Shown here one piece after another: positions 49,750-59,458 of a stretch of 64,000 nucleotides of DNA. Origin of the DNA: Lachnospiraceae bacterium (GTDB lineage Bacteria; Bacillota; Clostridia; Lachnospirales; Anaerotignaceae); the NCBI GenBank assembly GCA_910576545.1, contig CAJTKM010000004.1, forward strand, positions 62,001-126,000, in the 5' to 3' direction. Every line of letters begins with the position of its first letter. Positions within the stretch are counted from its first letter, which is position 1. A program made the position numbers and the translations under genes. The notes below the pieces were generated by a model. That model had not been told where the DNA came from, made no database searches, and saw only the letters and a list, made by a program, of their open reading frames with translations.

Positions 49750-50079
49750 TTGGAAACCCACAAAAGGATAAAATATCTCCGCGAACAAATCTTACAATTA
49801 AGCCCAGAGGAATTTTCTGAAATCATAAAAATAAACTGTTCCTTCCTCGGCAAGCTTGAAGCAGGAAAAGCAGAACTAACCAAACCCCTTCTGTCTGATA
49901 TCTGCCATATTTTTCACATAAACTCTGAATGGATGATATCCGGCACATTACCAATTTTTCCGGAAAGCGCCGCCCCTCTTGACGCTGAAATCGAAAAGCT
50001 CTACCTTGCCCTGACTGACGAGGGGAAAAAAGAACTGCATCATTTTATCCGACACCTGCTAAAAAAGCAACATCACTAG
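49750..50079 (+). CDS. XRE-type helix-turn-helix protein, 109 residues
   Basis: Starts at TTG 49750 behind GGAAGG. HTH: THKRIKYLREQILQLSPEEF then EIIKINCSFLGKLEAGKAEL, followed by ICHIFHINSEWMISGTLPIF, the pattern of phage-like XRE repressors, and a short helical C-terminus (EGKKELHHFIRHLLKKQ). No adjacent genes identify its target. An earlier in-frame GTG (49741) is closer to the ribosome site but badly spaced. Confidence 0.7.
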   Translation: METHKRIKYLREQILQLSPEEFSEIIKINCSFLGKLEAGKAELTKPLLSDICHIFHINSEWMISGTLPIFPESAAPLDAEIEKLYLALTDEGKKELHHFIRHLLKKQHH

Positions 50080-50176
50080 CCCCTGCATCTCAGGCTTTTT
50101 CAACCCGCCGCCTTTTTCTGAAATCAATATTCAAATATCACCCATTCCGCAATTTATCCTGTCTTTTTACAGAATG

Positions 50177-50204
50177 AAACCCGCTTCCATCTGGAAACGG
50201 GTTT
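50177..50204. terminator. Hairpin between the XRE gene and the EamA gene
   Basis: AAACCCG-c-TTCC, 4-nt loop, GGAA-a-CGGGTTT with TGTTGAATTTTT beyond on the plus strand. It probably ends the leftward rimP-to-eamA transcript and the rightward XRE transcript. Confidence 0.6.
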
Positions 50205-50217
50205 TGTTGAATTTTTA

Positions 50218-51087
50218 TCATTTTTTCTCAAACCGGAACTGCGCCAGCAGCACTGCGGCAAATACCACCGCAAAACCCACCGCCATACGGAGCGTAACCG
50301 TTTCACCATAAAGCAATATCGAGAACAACACGCCGAATACCGATTCCAGGCTGAGCAGTATCGTTCCGACCGTTGGATTTGTATATTTCAGCCCGATACT
50401 TTGCAGGCTCAGGCAGAGAGCTGTGGAAAACAATGCCAGATACAGCACGTTTCCTGCCGCTCCCATAGAAATATGTTCCGGCATGCCGCCAAAAATAAGT
50501 ATGCCAACCCAGCCACAGAGCGCAGCCACGCAGATTTGAAGCATCGTCAGCAGCATCGGGTCGCGTCCCTCGCAGAATATGGAAATCGAAACAATGTTCG
50601 CCGCAAAAACAACACTGCAAACCAGCGTAATACCGTCCCCAAACGTTACGCCGCCCTCCCCGTTCAGGGAGATCAACCCGATACCGACAAGGCAGATGAC
50701 CGCTGAAAGCAGATGGTTTGCCCGCGGCTTTTCCCCTCTTACCAGCCAGTACAGGAACGGGACAATGACGCAGTACGCCGCCGTAAGAAACGCACTCTTA
50801 CCGGGGCTTGTGCCGAAGGTCATTGCAGCTGTCTGGAGCCACGTTCCCAACGACATCGTGATACCTGTTGCCAGCCCGCCCAACAGGTATCCCCTGTCAA
50901 TCCTGTGCCATTTTTTTATTGTTGCCAGAGCAGTAATTACACCCGCAGCCGAAAAGCGCGCTGCAACGATAAAAGACGCGCTCAACTCGTCCGCCGCAAA
51001 TTTCTGAAATACAAACGCGCTCCCCCAGATTGCCGCTGTCAGAAGCAGCGCAAACGTTGCCCCTGCATTTCTTCTTTCGTCTGTCAT
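50218..51087 (-). CDS. EamA/DMT-family transporter
   Basis: 289 residues, ten helices, two EamA repeats: LLLTAAIWGSAFVFQKFAAD in the first, the GTSPGKSAFLTAAYCVIVPF segment, and LESVFGVLFSILLYGETVTL in the second. Substrate unknown. ATG 51087 behind GAGGAACGAT; the frame is open 15 codons further. It starts 16 bp after ribF, so it is the last gene of the long rimP-nusA operon, an unusual companion to ribF. It is not closely similar to the EamA gene at 23.5 kb. Confidence 0.88.
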   Translation of the reverse strand: MTDERRNAGATFALLLTAAIWGSAFVFQKFAADELSASFIVAARFSAAGVITALATIKKWHRIDRGYLLGGLATGITMSLGTWLQTAAMTFGTSPGKSAFLTAAYCVIVPFLYWLVRGEKPRANHLLSAVICLVGIGLISLNGEGGVTFGDGITLVCSVVFAANIVSISIFCEGRDPMLLTMLQICVAALCGWVGILIFGGMPEHISMGAAGNVLYLALFSTALCLSLQSIGLKYTNPTVGTILLSLESVFGVLFSILLYGETVTLRMAVGFAVVFAAVLLAQFRFEKK

Positions 51088-51103
51088 ATCGTTCCTCTTT
51101 CGT

Positions 51104-52057
51104 TTACTCGCTGTCGCTTTTCCAGTGTGCATATTCTTCAGAAGCGAAATATTCCCGCGCCTGTTCCGCGTTTATGGCAATCTGCTGCTGCAGTTCCTCC
51201 ACGCCGGAAAATTTCTGCTCACTCCGCAGGAATTTATAGAAAAACGTCTGCAATGTTTCTCCGTAAATCGTTTTATCAAAATCAAACAGATACGTTTCCA
51301 CAATTTTTTTCGTCCCGTTCACTGTCGGGTTTTTGCCGATGTTCGTCACGCCGTAATAGTATTTACCTTCATACAGTGTCTTTGTGGCATAAACGCCGTT
51401 CGGCGGGAACAGTTTCAAAGGATGCGCAATGATGTTCACCGTAGGGAACCCAATCGTGCGCCCCAGCTTTTTGCCCTCCGCAACCGTCCCCAGTATGAAA
51501 TACGGTACTGTCAGCATTTTGTTTGCGTCCTCCAGGTTCTTTTCAATCAGGCAGCGGCGGATTCGGGATGAGCTTACGCGTTCCTCCTCGTACAGTACGG
51601 AAGGTACTGCAATCACCTTCACTCCGCGCTCCTCGCCCAGCCTTTGCAGCATTTCATAGCCGCCGGACGCGCCCTTGCCAAAGCGGTAGTTTTCCCCTAC
51701 AATCAGCACACGGCACCGCAGCTTGCCAAAAATCAGCTTAATGGCAAAATCTTCCGCGCTCATTGAGGCAAATTCCTCATCGAAGGGATACTCGATATAG
51801 GTGTCAATTCCCATCTGTTCGATGGTATGCTGTTTTTCCGAAGGTGCCATAATGAGGGCAAAGTCCTCTTTTTTCTTAAACACCAGCATCGGGTGGGGCA
51901 AAAAAGAGAACACAACGCTTTTCAGGCCTTCTTCTTCGGCAAACTGCTTTGTCAGCTTAATCAGTGAGCGGTGCCCCAAATGCAGCCCGTCAAAATTTCC
52001 CAGCGTAACCGCTGTCGGGCGTTCCTGTTCAATATACGTATCTGTAATATGTTCCAT
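51104..52057 (-). CDS. ribF: Bifunctional riboflavin kinase / FAD synthetase
   Basis: A 317-residue two-domain enzyme making FMN and FAD. The N-terminal nucleotidyltransferase domain has TLGNFDGLHLGHRSLIKLTK and VGENYRFGKGASGGYEML, then VSSSRIRRCL. The C-terminal kinase domain has GTVAEGKKLGRTIGFPTVNI, PPNGVYAT and NIGKNPTVNGTKKIVETYLF. ATG 52057, 18 bp after truB. Normal length and usual position at the end of the nusA-infB operon. Confidence 0.97.
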   Translation of the reverse strand: MEHITDTYIEQERPTAVTLGNFDGLHLGHRSLIKLTKQFAEEEGLKSVVFSFLPHPMLVFKKKEDFALIMAPSEKQHTIEQMGIDTYIEYPFDEEFASMSAEDFAIKLIFGKLRCRVLIVGENYRFGKGASGGYEMLQRLGEERGVKVIAVPSVLYEEERVSSSRIRRCLIEKNLEDANKMLTVPYFILGTVAEGKKLGRTIGFPTVNIIAHPLKLFPPNGVYATKTLYEGKYYYGVTNIGKNPTVNGTKKIVETYLFDFDKTIYGETLQTFFYKFLRSEQKFSGVEELQQQIAINAEQAREYFASEEYAHWKSDSE

Positions 52058-52075
52058 AGCCTTATTCCTACTCCT

Positions 52076-52981
52076 TCAAATCAACATTTTCAGTGGTTTG
52101 ACGTATAAGCCTGCTTCATCCTTGTGCACCGTATAAAGCCCCGTGAGGTTCCCTGCGCTGTCGTAAACCGCTGCGGTTTCCCCTCCAGCAAAAGCCCCGC
52201 CCTGCTCAGCAAAGCTGTACTCCGGAAGGCGTGCGCCGTTCACCAGCAGCTTCGTGAAACGCTCAGCGATACGAATTTTCGGAAACTCCCGCAGAGCCTG
52301 CTCCATAGAAAGCAGGTGATTTTCCGCCTGTTCCTGTTCCGCCCATTCTTTCAGCTGGGAAAGCCTGACGGCGTTTTCGATGGTAAACGCTCCTGCCGCC
52401 GTGCGCAGAAGTTCCGCCATATGCCCGCCGCAGCCAAGGGCTTTCCCAATATCGGCGCAGAGCGTGCGGATATACGTCCCCTTGGAGCAGTCCACATCCA
52501 GCTCCACAGCATCTGGCGGCAGAAAGCGGCGTATCCTGATATCGTAAATCTCAATCAGCCTTGCTTTCCGCTCGATTTCCTTGCCTTCCCGCGCCAGCTC
52601 ATAAAGCTTTTTCCCATTCACCTTTATTGCGGAATACATCGGCGGTATCTGCTCCTGTTTTCCGATAAACGAAAGCGCGGCGCGGCAGATTTTTTCCTCA
52701 TCGAACTCCACAGGGCGGGTTTCCAGAACTTCCCCTGAAGCGTCCTCCGTTGTCGTGGTAATGCCCAGCCGGAGGACAGCGCGGTAGCTTTTGCGCCCGT
52801 CCATGATAATATCAGACAGTTTCGTCGCACGTCCCACGCATATGGGCAGTACACCCTCCGCGTCCGGGTCGAGCGTGCCTGTATGGCCTACTTTTTTCAT
52901 ATGGATGGTTTTACGAACCACCGCCACAACATCATGGGACGTAAAGCCTTTTTCCTTGTAAATATTGAAAATGCCGTCCAA
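52076..52981 (-). CDS. truB: tRNA pseudouridine(55) synthase
   Basis: 301 residues. Motifs: GIFNIYKEKGFTSHDVVAVV, then KKVGHTGTLDPDAEGVLPIC with the catalytic Asp, SYRAVLRLGITTTTEDASGE, IPPMYSAIKVNGKKLYELAR and CSKGTYIRTLCADIGKALGC; a PUA-like C-terminus follows. I chose TTG 52981 with GGAAGG six bases upstream. The frame runs 28 codons further, but that extension is translation of the GC-palindrome repeat and is not protein. Confidence 0.96.
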   Translation of the reverse strand: MDGIFNIYKEKGFTSHDVVAVVRKTIHMKKVGHTGTLDPDAEGVLPICVGRATKLSDIIMDGRKSYRAVLRLGITTTTEDASGEVLETRPVEFDEEKICRAALSFIGKQEQIPPMYSAIKVNGKKLYELAREGKEIERKARLIEIYDIRIRRFLPPDAVELDVDCSKGTYIRTLCADIGKALGCGGHMAELLRTAAGAFTIENAVRLSQLKEWAEQEQAENHLLSMEQALREFPKIRIAERFTKLLVNGARLPEYSFAEQGGAFAGGETAAVYDSAGNLTGLYTVHKDEAGLYVKPLKMLI

Positions 52982-53000
52982 AACGCACCTTCCTTTTTTC

Positions 53001-53080
53001 AAACCTTGGGGACGCTGTCCCCAATCCCCTGCAAGGGCTTCCAGCCCTTGACCCTTCTTCTGCAAAACTACGTTTTGCAG
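53001..53080. repeat. REP-like group of GC palindromes upstream of truB
   Basis: Three hairpins in a row: GGGGAC-gct-GTCCCC, CAAGGGCT-tcc-AGCCCTTG, CTGCAAAA-ctacg-TTTTGCAG (53060-53080). A related set with GGAGG...CCTCC and CAAGGGG/CTCCTTG is at 53236-53295, flanking a 150-bp stretch with no gene. They are typical of dispersed intergenic palindromes in clostridia. Confidence 0.7.
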
Positions 53081-53235
53081 GAAATTATTTTATAAATGCA
53101 ATATTTTTCAAAATGGTATAATCTTCACATCTGTATCACCCTGAAGCCCTGCCAAAGCTTTTCGACATTCGCCTCTTCTTTCATAAAACTGCGTTCATTA
53201 TAAATCTCAAAAATTTCCCCATCGCATAAAATACG

Positions 53236-53295
53236 ATGGAAAAAGGGTCAAGGGGCGCGCTCCTTGCGGAGGTTTGGAGGCAGAGCCTCCAAGGT
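53236..53295. repeat. Second group of GC palindromes next to the nrnA 3' end
   Basis: TCAAGGGGCGCGCTCCTTG and GGAGGtttggaggcagagCCTCC, a few bases beyond the nrnA stop. It may also serve as its terminator, although truB continues the operon order. Confidence 0.6.
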
Positions 53296-53298
53296 CTT

Positions 53299-54270
53299 TT
53301 ACACCATCTTCTCCACTTCCGCCAGAGCCATCTCCCGCGCCTTTGCAATCGGTGCGGCAATCGTGCAGCCCGCCGCCTTCACATGCCCGCCGCCGCCGAA
53401 TTTCTGTGCCAGCGCGCACACATCATAGCCGTCATTCCCGCGGAAACTGCCCTTGACCTCCGTTCCGGTCTTTTCATAGAAGAAACAGGCAACCTCCACA
53501 CCCCGCACGCCTTTCAGATAATTGATGATAGCGTCCAGTTCCTTGTTCGTTCCGCCGCATGCCGCAATTTCCGCATTTGTAATAGTGGAGCAGATGACTT
53601 TTCCGCCGAACAGCAGTTCCGCATTTTCTATCGCTTTCCCCAATATCTTCGCTTCCGAAAAGCTGCGGGCGTCAAAAAACTCGTTGTAAATCGCCGTAAA
53701 CGGGATACCGCATTCCATCAATTTCCCGGCAATCTGCATCGTCCCCGGAGCAGTGGAGCTGTGCCGGAACCCACCGGTATCATAAATCAGTCCGGCATAC
53801 AGCCCTGCCGCTTCCTCCGTCCCAATGGGCAGGATTTCATGTATCAGTTCATACACAATTTCGCTGGTCGAGGACGCGCCCGCGTCCACATAATTCAGCA
53901 GCCCAAACCCTGTGTTGCTTTCGTGATGGTCAATATTGATGCGCATGGGCGTTTTCAGGAAAATTTCTTTTGCCGCGCCCAGCCGTTCCAAATCGCCGCA
54001 GTCCAGCGAAAGGAACAGGTCAGCCTCCTCCGCCGTTTCCGGGCTGACGAGCAGATGGCTGTTCGGAATCACGCCGTATTTCCCTGCGTATTTTTCCAAA
54101 AGCACCCCTGCCCGCCTGCCGCTTTTTTCCAGCGCGCCCGCAAAGGCAAGGCATGCGCCGATTGCGTCCCCGTCAGGGTTGGTATGCCCTGCCAGAAGCA
54201 CTGTTCCTGCCCGCAGAATTTCTTTGCGTATGGCTTCAAAAGAATCATTCGCCGCTCTCATCGGCATCAT
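53299..54270 (-). CDS. nrnA: Bifunctional oligoribonuclease and PAP phosphatase NrnA (DHH family)
   Basis: 323 residues. It degrades nano-RNA and 3'-phosphoadenosine 5'-phosphate. DHH motifs: AGHTNPDGDAIGACLAFAGA, FLSLDCGDLERLG, RINIDHHESNTGFG; C-terminal DHHA1 domain with VKGSFRGNDGYDVCALAQKF, GGGGHVKAAG. Three in-frame ATGs (54270, 54267, 54261) follow AAGGAG; the exact one is uncertain. The start overlaps the end of rbfA by 26 bp. Standard operon position. Confidence 0.95.
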   Translation of the reverse strand: MMPMRAANDSFEAIRKEILRAGTVLLAGHTNPDGDAIGACLAFAGALEKSGRRAGVLLEKYAGKYGVIPNSHLLVSPETAEEADLFLSLDCGDLERLGAAKEIFLKTPMRINIDHHESNTGFGLLNYVDAGASSTSEIVYELIHEILPIGTEEAAGLYAGLIYDTGGFRHSSTAPGTMQIAGKLMECGIPFTAIYNEFFDARSFSEAKILGKAIENAELLFGGKVICSTITNAEIAACGGTNKELDAIINYLKGVRGVEVACFFYEKTGTEVKGSFRGNDGYDVCALAQKFGGGGHVKAAGCTIAAPIAKAREMALAEVEKMV

Positions 54271-54628
54271 TCTCCTTCCGGCCTCCGGAAATCTGATTCA
54301 TCAGCTGGTCCATACGGATCGCATATTCCGCAGATTCGTCCAGCTTGAAAATCAGTTCCGGCGTAAAACGCAGATTGATTCTCTCCGCAATCAGGTGGCG
54401 GATAAAGCCATTGGCGTTTTTCAGCCCCTGCATCACGCTTTTTTTCTCTTCATCGCCGCCCAGCACGGATACATACACCTTGCAGTATTTCAAATCCTGT
54501 GTTGTATCCACGCGGACAACGCTTGTCATTGCCCCGATTCTGGGGTCTTTCAGCTCCGCGCGGAAAATCCCGGAAAGCTCCTTGCGGATTTCGTCATTAA
54601 TCCGCGATATCCTCATATTGCTTTTCAT
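54245..54628 (-). CDS. rbfA: Ribosome-binding factor A
   Basis: A 127-residue 30S maturation factor with the KH-like fold: RISRINDEIRKELSGIFRAE, LKDPRIGAMTSVVRVDTTQD, LKYCKVYVSVLGGDEEKKSV and INLRFTPELIFKLDESAEYA. The C-terminus is short and polar. It lies 18 bp after infB and overlaps nrnA. Confidence 0.96.
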   Translation of the reverse strand: MKSNMRISRINDEIRKELSGIFRAELKDPRIGAMTSVVRVDTTQDLKYCKVYVSVLGGDEEKKSVMQGLKNANGFIRHLIAERINLRFTPELIFKLDESAEYAIRMDQLMNQISGGRKENDADESGE

Positions 54629-54645
54629 AATTTCTTCACCTGTCT

Positions 54646-57117
54646 TTATCTCGGTATTTCTACCATTGTGAAGGCTTCTACCCAGTCGCCTTCTTTAATA
54701 TCATTAAATTTCCTGAACACCAGACCACATTCATAGCCCGCCGCAACTTCCTTCACGTCATCCTTAAAACGGCGCAGGCTTTCGAGGTCGCCCTCATACA
54801 CCACAACGCTGTCGCGCAGAATGCGCACCTGACAGTTACGGACGAATTTGCCGTCCTTCACATAGCTGCCTGCAATCGTACCAACACCAGATGCCTTAAA
54901 CAGCTGGCGCACCTCGGCATGCCCAAGCACTTTTTCCTCATAGACAGGGTCAAGCATACCCTTCATTGCCGCTGTAATATCCTCAATCGCGTTGTAAATA
55001 ACGCGGTACAGCCGCACGTCTACCTTTTCCTCATCGGAAAACGCCTTTGCAGCGGGCTCAGGGCGCACGTTAAAGCCAATGATGATAGCATTGGACGCAG
55101 ACGCAAGCATAACGTCGCTTTCCGTAATCGCGCCAACACCGCCGTGGATAATGCGCACACGCACCTCCTCATTGGAAAGCCGCTCCAGGCTCTGGCGCAC
55201 AGCCTCCACAGAGCCCTGCACGTCTGCCTTTACCACAATGTTCAGTTCCTTCATATTACCGCTTTGAATCTGGGAGAACAAGTCGTCCAGAGAAACCTTC
55301 TGCGGCGTTTCTTTTATGAGATTTTCACGATTCCTTGCAATGATGCTTTCCGCAACCTGCCTTGCCTGCTTGTCGCTTTCCGCAACATAGAAGCTGTCGC
55401 CGGCGGAAGGCACCTCCGAAAGCCCAAGGATCTCCACAGGCGTGGAAGGGCCCGCTTTTTTCACACGTCTGCCCTTATCGTCCGTCATAGCCCTGATTTT
55501 GCCGAAGGCAGAACCCGCTACGATAGGGTCGCCCACCTGAAGCGTACCATTCTGCACCAGGACTGTCGCAACGGGACCGCGTCCCTTATCCAGCTGCGCT
55601 TCTACGATTGCGCCCCTTGCGTTTTTATTCGGGTTCGCTTTCAGCTCCTTCATTTCCGCCACAAGGATAATCATTTCCAGAAGGGTATCCAGCCCTTCTT
55701 TTGTCACTGCGGAAACGGGTACGCAGATGGTTTCGCCGCCCCAGTCCTCTGCCAGCAGTTCATATTCCACAAGCTCCTGCTTTACGCGGTCAGGGTTTGC
55801 GGACGGTTTATCCATTTTATTGATTGCTACGATAATTTCCACGCCCGCAGCCTTCGCGTGGTTGATTGCCTCGATTGTCTGAGGCATTACGCCGTCATCT
55901 GCCGCAACGACCAGTATCGCAATATCTGTAATCTGCGCGCCGCGCATTCGCATTGCCGTAAACGCCTCATGTCCGGGCGTATCCAGGAATGTAATCGGCT
56001 TGCCGCCGATCTGCACCGTATACGCACCAATGTGCTGAGTAATGCCGCCGGCTTCGCCCTTTGTCACATTACTGTGGCGGATAGCGTCCAGCAGGGAGGT
56101 TTTGCCGTGGTCAACATGGCCCATAACTACTACAACAGGCGGGCGTTCTTTCAGATCGTTCTCATCGTCCTCCTGCTCGGCAAAAACTTCTTCCATGATA
56201 TCCTTTTCTTCTTCCTGCTCCAGAATTACATTATATTCCTCCGCGATTTCCGCAGCAGTATCAAAGTCAATTACAGCATTAAGGTTCAGCATTTTGCCCT
56301 TTTTCATCAGGTTCATAACAAGGTCAGATGCTTTCTTGCCCAAAACTTCCGCCAGACCTTTTACCGTAATGCTTTCCGGTATGCTCTTGAGGACGGGTTC
56401 CGCGTTTGCCGCAGTCTGTGCCGCCTGTGCTGCCTCCTGTTCTTTTTTCAGGGCAGCCTGTTCTTCCAGTTCACGCCTTCTGCGTTCCATCGGGTTCTCG
56501 CGCACTCTCGGCTCTTTCTTTACGCCTTTTTTATTCTTGTTGTTTCCGCCGTTTTTATTCTGGGCATTCTGCTGGTTCGGCGTATTCTGAGGTCTGTTTT
56601 GTCCTGCCGGAGCGTTCGGCTTCTGCCCGCCCTGTCTTTGTGCGTTGTTCTGTCCGCCCTGTCTTTGCGCGTTGTTCTGTCCGCCCTGTCTTTGCGCATT
56701 ATTCTGTCCGCCCTGACGTGGTGCATTGCCCTGCCCGCCATTCTGGCGGGGTGCGCCGTCCTGTCTGGGTGCATGGCGTTGGTCGCCTACGGGACGCTGG
56801 TCGCCGTGTCTGCGGTTTCCGTCCTTCTTCTGCTGTCCGTCTTTTTTCTGCTGGCCGCCCTGCTTTTGTGCGTCCTGTTTGGGCGCAGGCTTCTGTGTCT
56901 CCTGCTTCGGCGCGTCCTGTTTGGGCGTGCCCTGTTTAGGCACGTCCTTCTTCTCCGTATTCTGACGGTAGAGCTTTGTCACCTTATCCGCGTCTTCTTC
57001 TCCCAGCATGCTCATATGGCTCGTGGCTTCGATTCCGATTTCCTTCATCCTTGCCATCAATTCTTTATTTGCAACCCCCAGCTGCTTTGCTAATTCGTAA
57101 ATCCGTATTTTCGACAT
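54646..57117 (-). CDS. infB: Translation initiation factor IF-2
   Basis: 823 residues. The N-terminal IF2_N domain ([20 protein letters not shown]) is followed by a 170-residue Gln/Asn/Gly/Lys-rich linker with four copies of a 9-residue repeat (GGQNNAQRQ, 27 bp, near 56625-56720). Then a second IF2_N, the GTPase domain ([44 protein letters not shown]), and domains II-IV with [20 protein letters not shown]. The start is ATG 57117 ([10 protein letters not shown]). Normal operon place after ylxQ. Confidence 0.97.
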   Translation of the reverse strand: MSKIRIYELAKQLGVANKELMARMKEIGIEATSHMSMLGEEDADKVTKLYRQNTEKKDVPKQGTPKQDAPKQETQKPAPKQDAQKQGGQQKKDGQQKKDGNRRHGDQRPVGDQRHAPRQDGAPRQNGGQGNAPRQGGQNNAQRQGGQNNAQRQGGQNNAQRQGGQKPNAPAGQNRPQNTPNQQNAQNKNGGNNKNKKGVKKEPRVRENPMERRRRELEEQAALKKEQEAAQAAQTAANAEPVLKSIPESITVKGLAEVLGKKASDLVMNLMKKGKMLNLNAVIDFDTAAEIAEEYNVILEQEEEKDIMEEVFAEQEDDENDLKERPPVVVVMGHVDHGKTSLLDAIRHSNVTKGEAGGITQHIGAYTVQIGGKPITFLDTPGHEAFTAMRMRGAQITDIAILVVAADDGVMPQTIEAINHAKAAGVEIIVAINKMDKPSANPDRVKQELVEYELLAEDWGGETICVPVSAVTKEGLDTLLEMIILVAEMKELKANPNKNARGAIVEAQLDKGRGPVATVLVQNGTLQVGDPIVAGSAFGKIRAMTDDKGRRVKKAGPSTPVEILGLSEVPSAGDSFYVAESDKQARQVAESIIARNRENLIKETPQKVSLDDLFSQIQSGNMKELNIVVKADVQGSVEAVRQSLERLSNEEVRVRIIHGGVGAITESDVMLASASNAIIIGFNVRPEPAAKAFSDEEKVDVRLYRVIYNAIEDITAAMKGMLDPVYEEKVLGHAEVRQLFKASGVGTIAGSYVKDGKFVRNCQVRILRDSVVVYEGDLESLRRFKDDVKEVAAGYECGLVFRKFNDIKEGDWVEAFTMVEIPR

Positions 57118-57142
57118 TCACAACACCTCATCTTTCCATCTG

Positions 57143-57469
57143 TCAATCCCTCGTATCAAATTCTTCTATATTTTCTCCCGCCAGCGTTTTCAGTTTTTCC
57201 GCAAAGCCCTTTTCCGTCACCGCGATAATCGACCGCTGTTCCGTCCCGATGGCTCTGCCCAGTTCTTCCTTGTTTCCTGCTTCCACAAAAGCTATTCCAT
57301 AATACGCCGCGGAATTCCTGAATTTTTTCTTTGTATTCGCGGAGGCGTCCCCCGCCAGTATCAGCAGCTCTGCATTTTTCTTCCGGACAGCCTGTTCCGC
57401 CGCCGTTTCTCCGGCTTCCAGATTGCCGGAGCGTTTGCAGAGTCCCAGAAGGGAATAAAATTTACGCAT
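57143..57469 (-). CDS. L7Ae/YlxQ family ribosomal-like protein
   Basis: 108 residues of L7Ae/L30e/YlxQ type, a likely kink-turn RNA-binding protein: YSLLGLCKRSGNLEAGETAA, LLILAGDASANTKKKFRN, RSIIAVTEKGFAEKL. ATG 57469 overlaps the end of rnpM by 8 bp, with GGAAGGGACAG upstream. Encoded between rnpM and infB as in most Firmicutes. Confidence 0.92.
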   Translation of the reverse strand: MRKFYSLLGLCKRSGNLEAGETAAEQAVRKKNAELLILAGDASANTKKKFRNSAAYYGIAFVEAGNKEELGRAIGTEQRSIIAVTEKGFAEKLKTLAGENIEEFDTRD

Positions 57470-57737
57470 CTGTCCCTTCCTCCATCTCCCGCAGAAGCTG
57501 TTCGTATACCTCCTTGGGCACCGCCGCCTTGAATGAGCGTTCCAGCCCCTTTGATTTCTGTGCTTTCGCAAGGCAGTCCGCATTGGCGCAGATATACGCG
57601 CCGCGCCCCGGCTTTTTACCCGTCCTGTCCAGAGAAAATTCCCCGGCTTCGTTTCTTACAATGCGGATCAGTTCCTTTTTATTTTTCATCTCCTGACACC
57701 CAGTGCATTTTCTGAGCGGAATTTTCCTCTGTTTCAT
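57462..57737 (-). CDS. rnpM: RNase P modulator RnpM (YlxR)
   Basis: 91 residues: KIPLRKCTGCQEMKNKKELI, RIVRNEAGEFSLDRTGKKPG, RGAYICANADCLAKAQKSKG. This is the YlxR family with GRGAY and cysteine pairs; the B. subtilis protein binds and modulates RNase P RNA (family knowledge). ATG 57737 is 23 bp after nusA; it overlaps ylxQ. Confidence 0.94.
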   Translation of the reverse strand: MKQRKIPLRKCTGCQEMKNKKELIRIVRNEAGEFSLDRTGKKPGRGAYICANADCLAKAQKSKGLERSFKAAVPKEVYEQLLREMEEGTDA

Positions 57738-57759
57738 TCAAACGGCCTCCTGTTTCCTC

Positions 57760-58974
57760 TCAATCCTCTATGGGTTCATCTGTTTCCTCAAAATCTTCGC
57801 CCTCAGCGTCTGTATCCTCAGCATCTGTCCCGGCTGTTTCTTCCACTGCCTCAGCTGTTTCTTCCATTTCGTCTACTGCCTCGGCTGTTTCCATTTCCTC
57901 GTCAAAATCCTCCTCGTCTTCCATGAGGAAATTCGTTTCCAACGCCTGCGTTTCGCTCTTGATATCAATACGCCAGCCAGTCAGCTTCGCGGAAAGCCTT
58001 GCGTTCTGCCCCTCTTTGCCAATGGCAAGGGAAAGCTGATGATCCGGCACAACGATTTTTGCACTCTGTTCTTTCCTGTTCAGCGCGACAGCCAGCACCT
58101 TGGAAGGGCTGAGCGCAGCCGCAATAAACTCCTTCGGGTCCTCGCTCCAGTTGATGACGTCAATTTTTTCGCCGCCCAGCTCGCTGACAATCACGTTTAC
58201 GCGGTAGCCGTTCTGGCCGACACACGCGCCCAGTGCATCTACATTTTCATTTTTAGAATATACGGCAATCTTCGTACGGCTCCCTGCTTCACGCGCAATG
58301 CTCTTGATTTCTACCGTACCATCGTGTACCTCCGGCACTTCCTGCTCAAACAGGCGTTTTACAAGCTCCGGATGCGTTCTGGATACAAAGATCTGCGGCC
58401 CTTTTGTCGTCTGCTTCACTTCCAGAACGTAAACCTTTACCCTGTCCATGAAATTGTACTGTTCGCCGGGAATCTGCTCATTCGCGGCAAGCACCGCGTC
58501 AATCTTGCCCATCTGCACGATGACGTTGCGGCGTTCCTTCCGCTGCACGATACCCGTCACAACCTCGCGTTCCTTCGTGATATACTGATTATACAGTATT
58601 TCACGTTCTGCCTCGCGGAATTTCTGCACGACCACCTGCTTTGCGGTCTGCGCGGAAATACGCCCAAAATCCTTCGGCGTCACTTCAAAGTCGATTACAT
58701 CGCCTACTGCATAATTGGGGTCAAGCACCCGCGCCGCTTCGAGCGAAATTTCGTTCTGGCTGTCCTCCACAGGATTTGCAACGGTCTTCTGCGCATAGCA
58801 GGCTACGTCCCCGCTTTCCCTGTCGATTACGACCTTAATGTTCTGTCCGCTCCCGAAATTTTTCTTGCAGGCGGAAACCAGCGAAGCCTCAATCGCTTCA
58901 AAAATAATCTCCCTGTCGATGCCCTTTTCTTTCTCAATCAGTTTCAGTGCCTCGATAAATTCCACTCTGTCCAT
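57760..58974 (-). CDS. nusA: Transcription termination/antitermination factor NusA
   Basis: 404 residues. N-terminal polymerase-binding domain (MDRVEFIEALKLIEKEKGID), S1 domain (VTGIVQRKERRNVIVQMGKI), two KH domains (GACVGQNGYRVNVIVSELGG, SLAIGKEGQNARLSAKLTGW), and an unusual 55-residue tail almost entirely Glu/Asp/Ala/Thr (EEMETAEAVDEMEETAEAVE). ATG 58974 with GGAGGAAACGGGAAAA upstream; an upstream in-frame extension overlaps rimP and is rejected. Confidence 0.97.
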   Translation of the reverse strand: MDRVEFIEALKLIEKEKGIDREIIFEAIEASLVSACKKNFGSGQNIKVVIDRESGDVACYAQKTVANPVEDSQNEISLEAARVLDPNYAVGDVIDFEVTPKDFGRISAQTAKQVVVQKFREAEREILYNQYITKEREVVTGIVQRKERRNVIVQMGKIDAVLAANEQIPGEQYNFMDRVKVYVLEVKQTTKGPQIFVSRTHPELVKRLFEQEVPEVHDGTVEIKSIAREAGSRTKIAVYSKNENVDALGACVGQNGYRVNVIVSELGGEKIDVINWSEDPKEFIAAALSPSKVLAVALNRKEQSAKIVVPDHQLSLAIGKEGQNARLSAKLTGWRIDIKSETQALETNFLMEDEEDFDEEMETAEAVDEMEETAEAVEETAGTDAEDTDAEGEDFEETDEPIED

Positions 58975-58993
58975 TTTTCCCGTTTCCTCCCTT

Positions 58994-59458
58994 TTACAAC
59001 AGCACCGCCAGACGCACGCTGGCAATATCTTTCCGTTCAAATGCAAATATTTTTCCGTCTTCTTCCAAAGAAACAACGCCGTCCGCAAGCCCCAGCAGTT
59101 TCCCCTGGAACTGCTTGCGTCCCTCCTGTGCCTTATACAGCTTTACGTCAATCATTTCGCCCTGATATTTTACAAAATCTTCGTCCTTTTTCAGCGGCCT
59201 GTCAATTCCCGGGGAACTGACCTCGAGGATATACGCCTGTTCAATGGGGTCAGCCTCATCCAGCTTTGCCTCCAGCGCACGGCTGACTGCCTCACAGTCG
59301 TCAATAGTCACGCCGCCCTCCTTGTCGATATAAACCCGCAGATACCAGTTCGCGCCTTCCTTTACAAATTCCAAATCAGCCAGCTCCACGCCGCATTCCG
59401 CCGTTATCGGCTCCAGATACGGCAGAACCTTCTGTTCCGTATTGCCTGCCTTTGCCAT
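58994..59458 (-). CDS. rimP: Ribosome maturation factor RimP
   Basis: A 154-residue 16S maturation factor: ECGVELADLEFVKEGANWYL, RVYIDKEGGVTIDDCEAVSR, DPIEQAYILEVSSPGIDRPL, KKDEDFVKYQGEMI. ATG 59458 behind GAGGTGTGAAA. First gene of the rimP-nusA-rnpM-ylxQ-infB-rbfA-nrnA-truB-ribF operon; it has a ~130-nt leader with a hairpin. Confidence 0.96.
   Translation of the reverse strand: MAKAGNTEQKVLPYLEPITAECGVELADLEFVKEGANWYLRVYIDKEGGVTIDDCEAVSRALEAKLDEADPIEQAYILEVSSPGIDRPLKKDEDFVKYQGEMIDVKLYKAQEGRKQFQGKLLGLADGVVSLEEDGKIFAFERKDIASVRLAVLL

Noticed and set aside
54919-57093. Long plus-strand ORF of 724 codons
   Set aside because: Antisense shadow of infB; composition reflects the complement of the Gln/Asn-rich linker.
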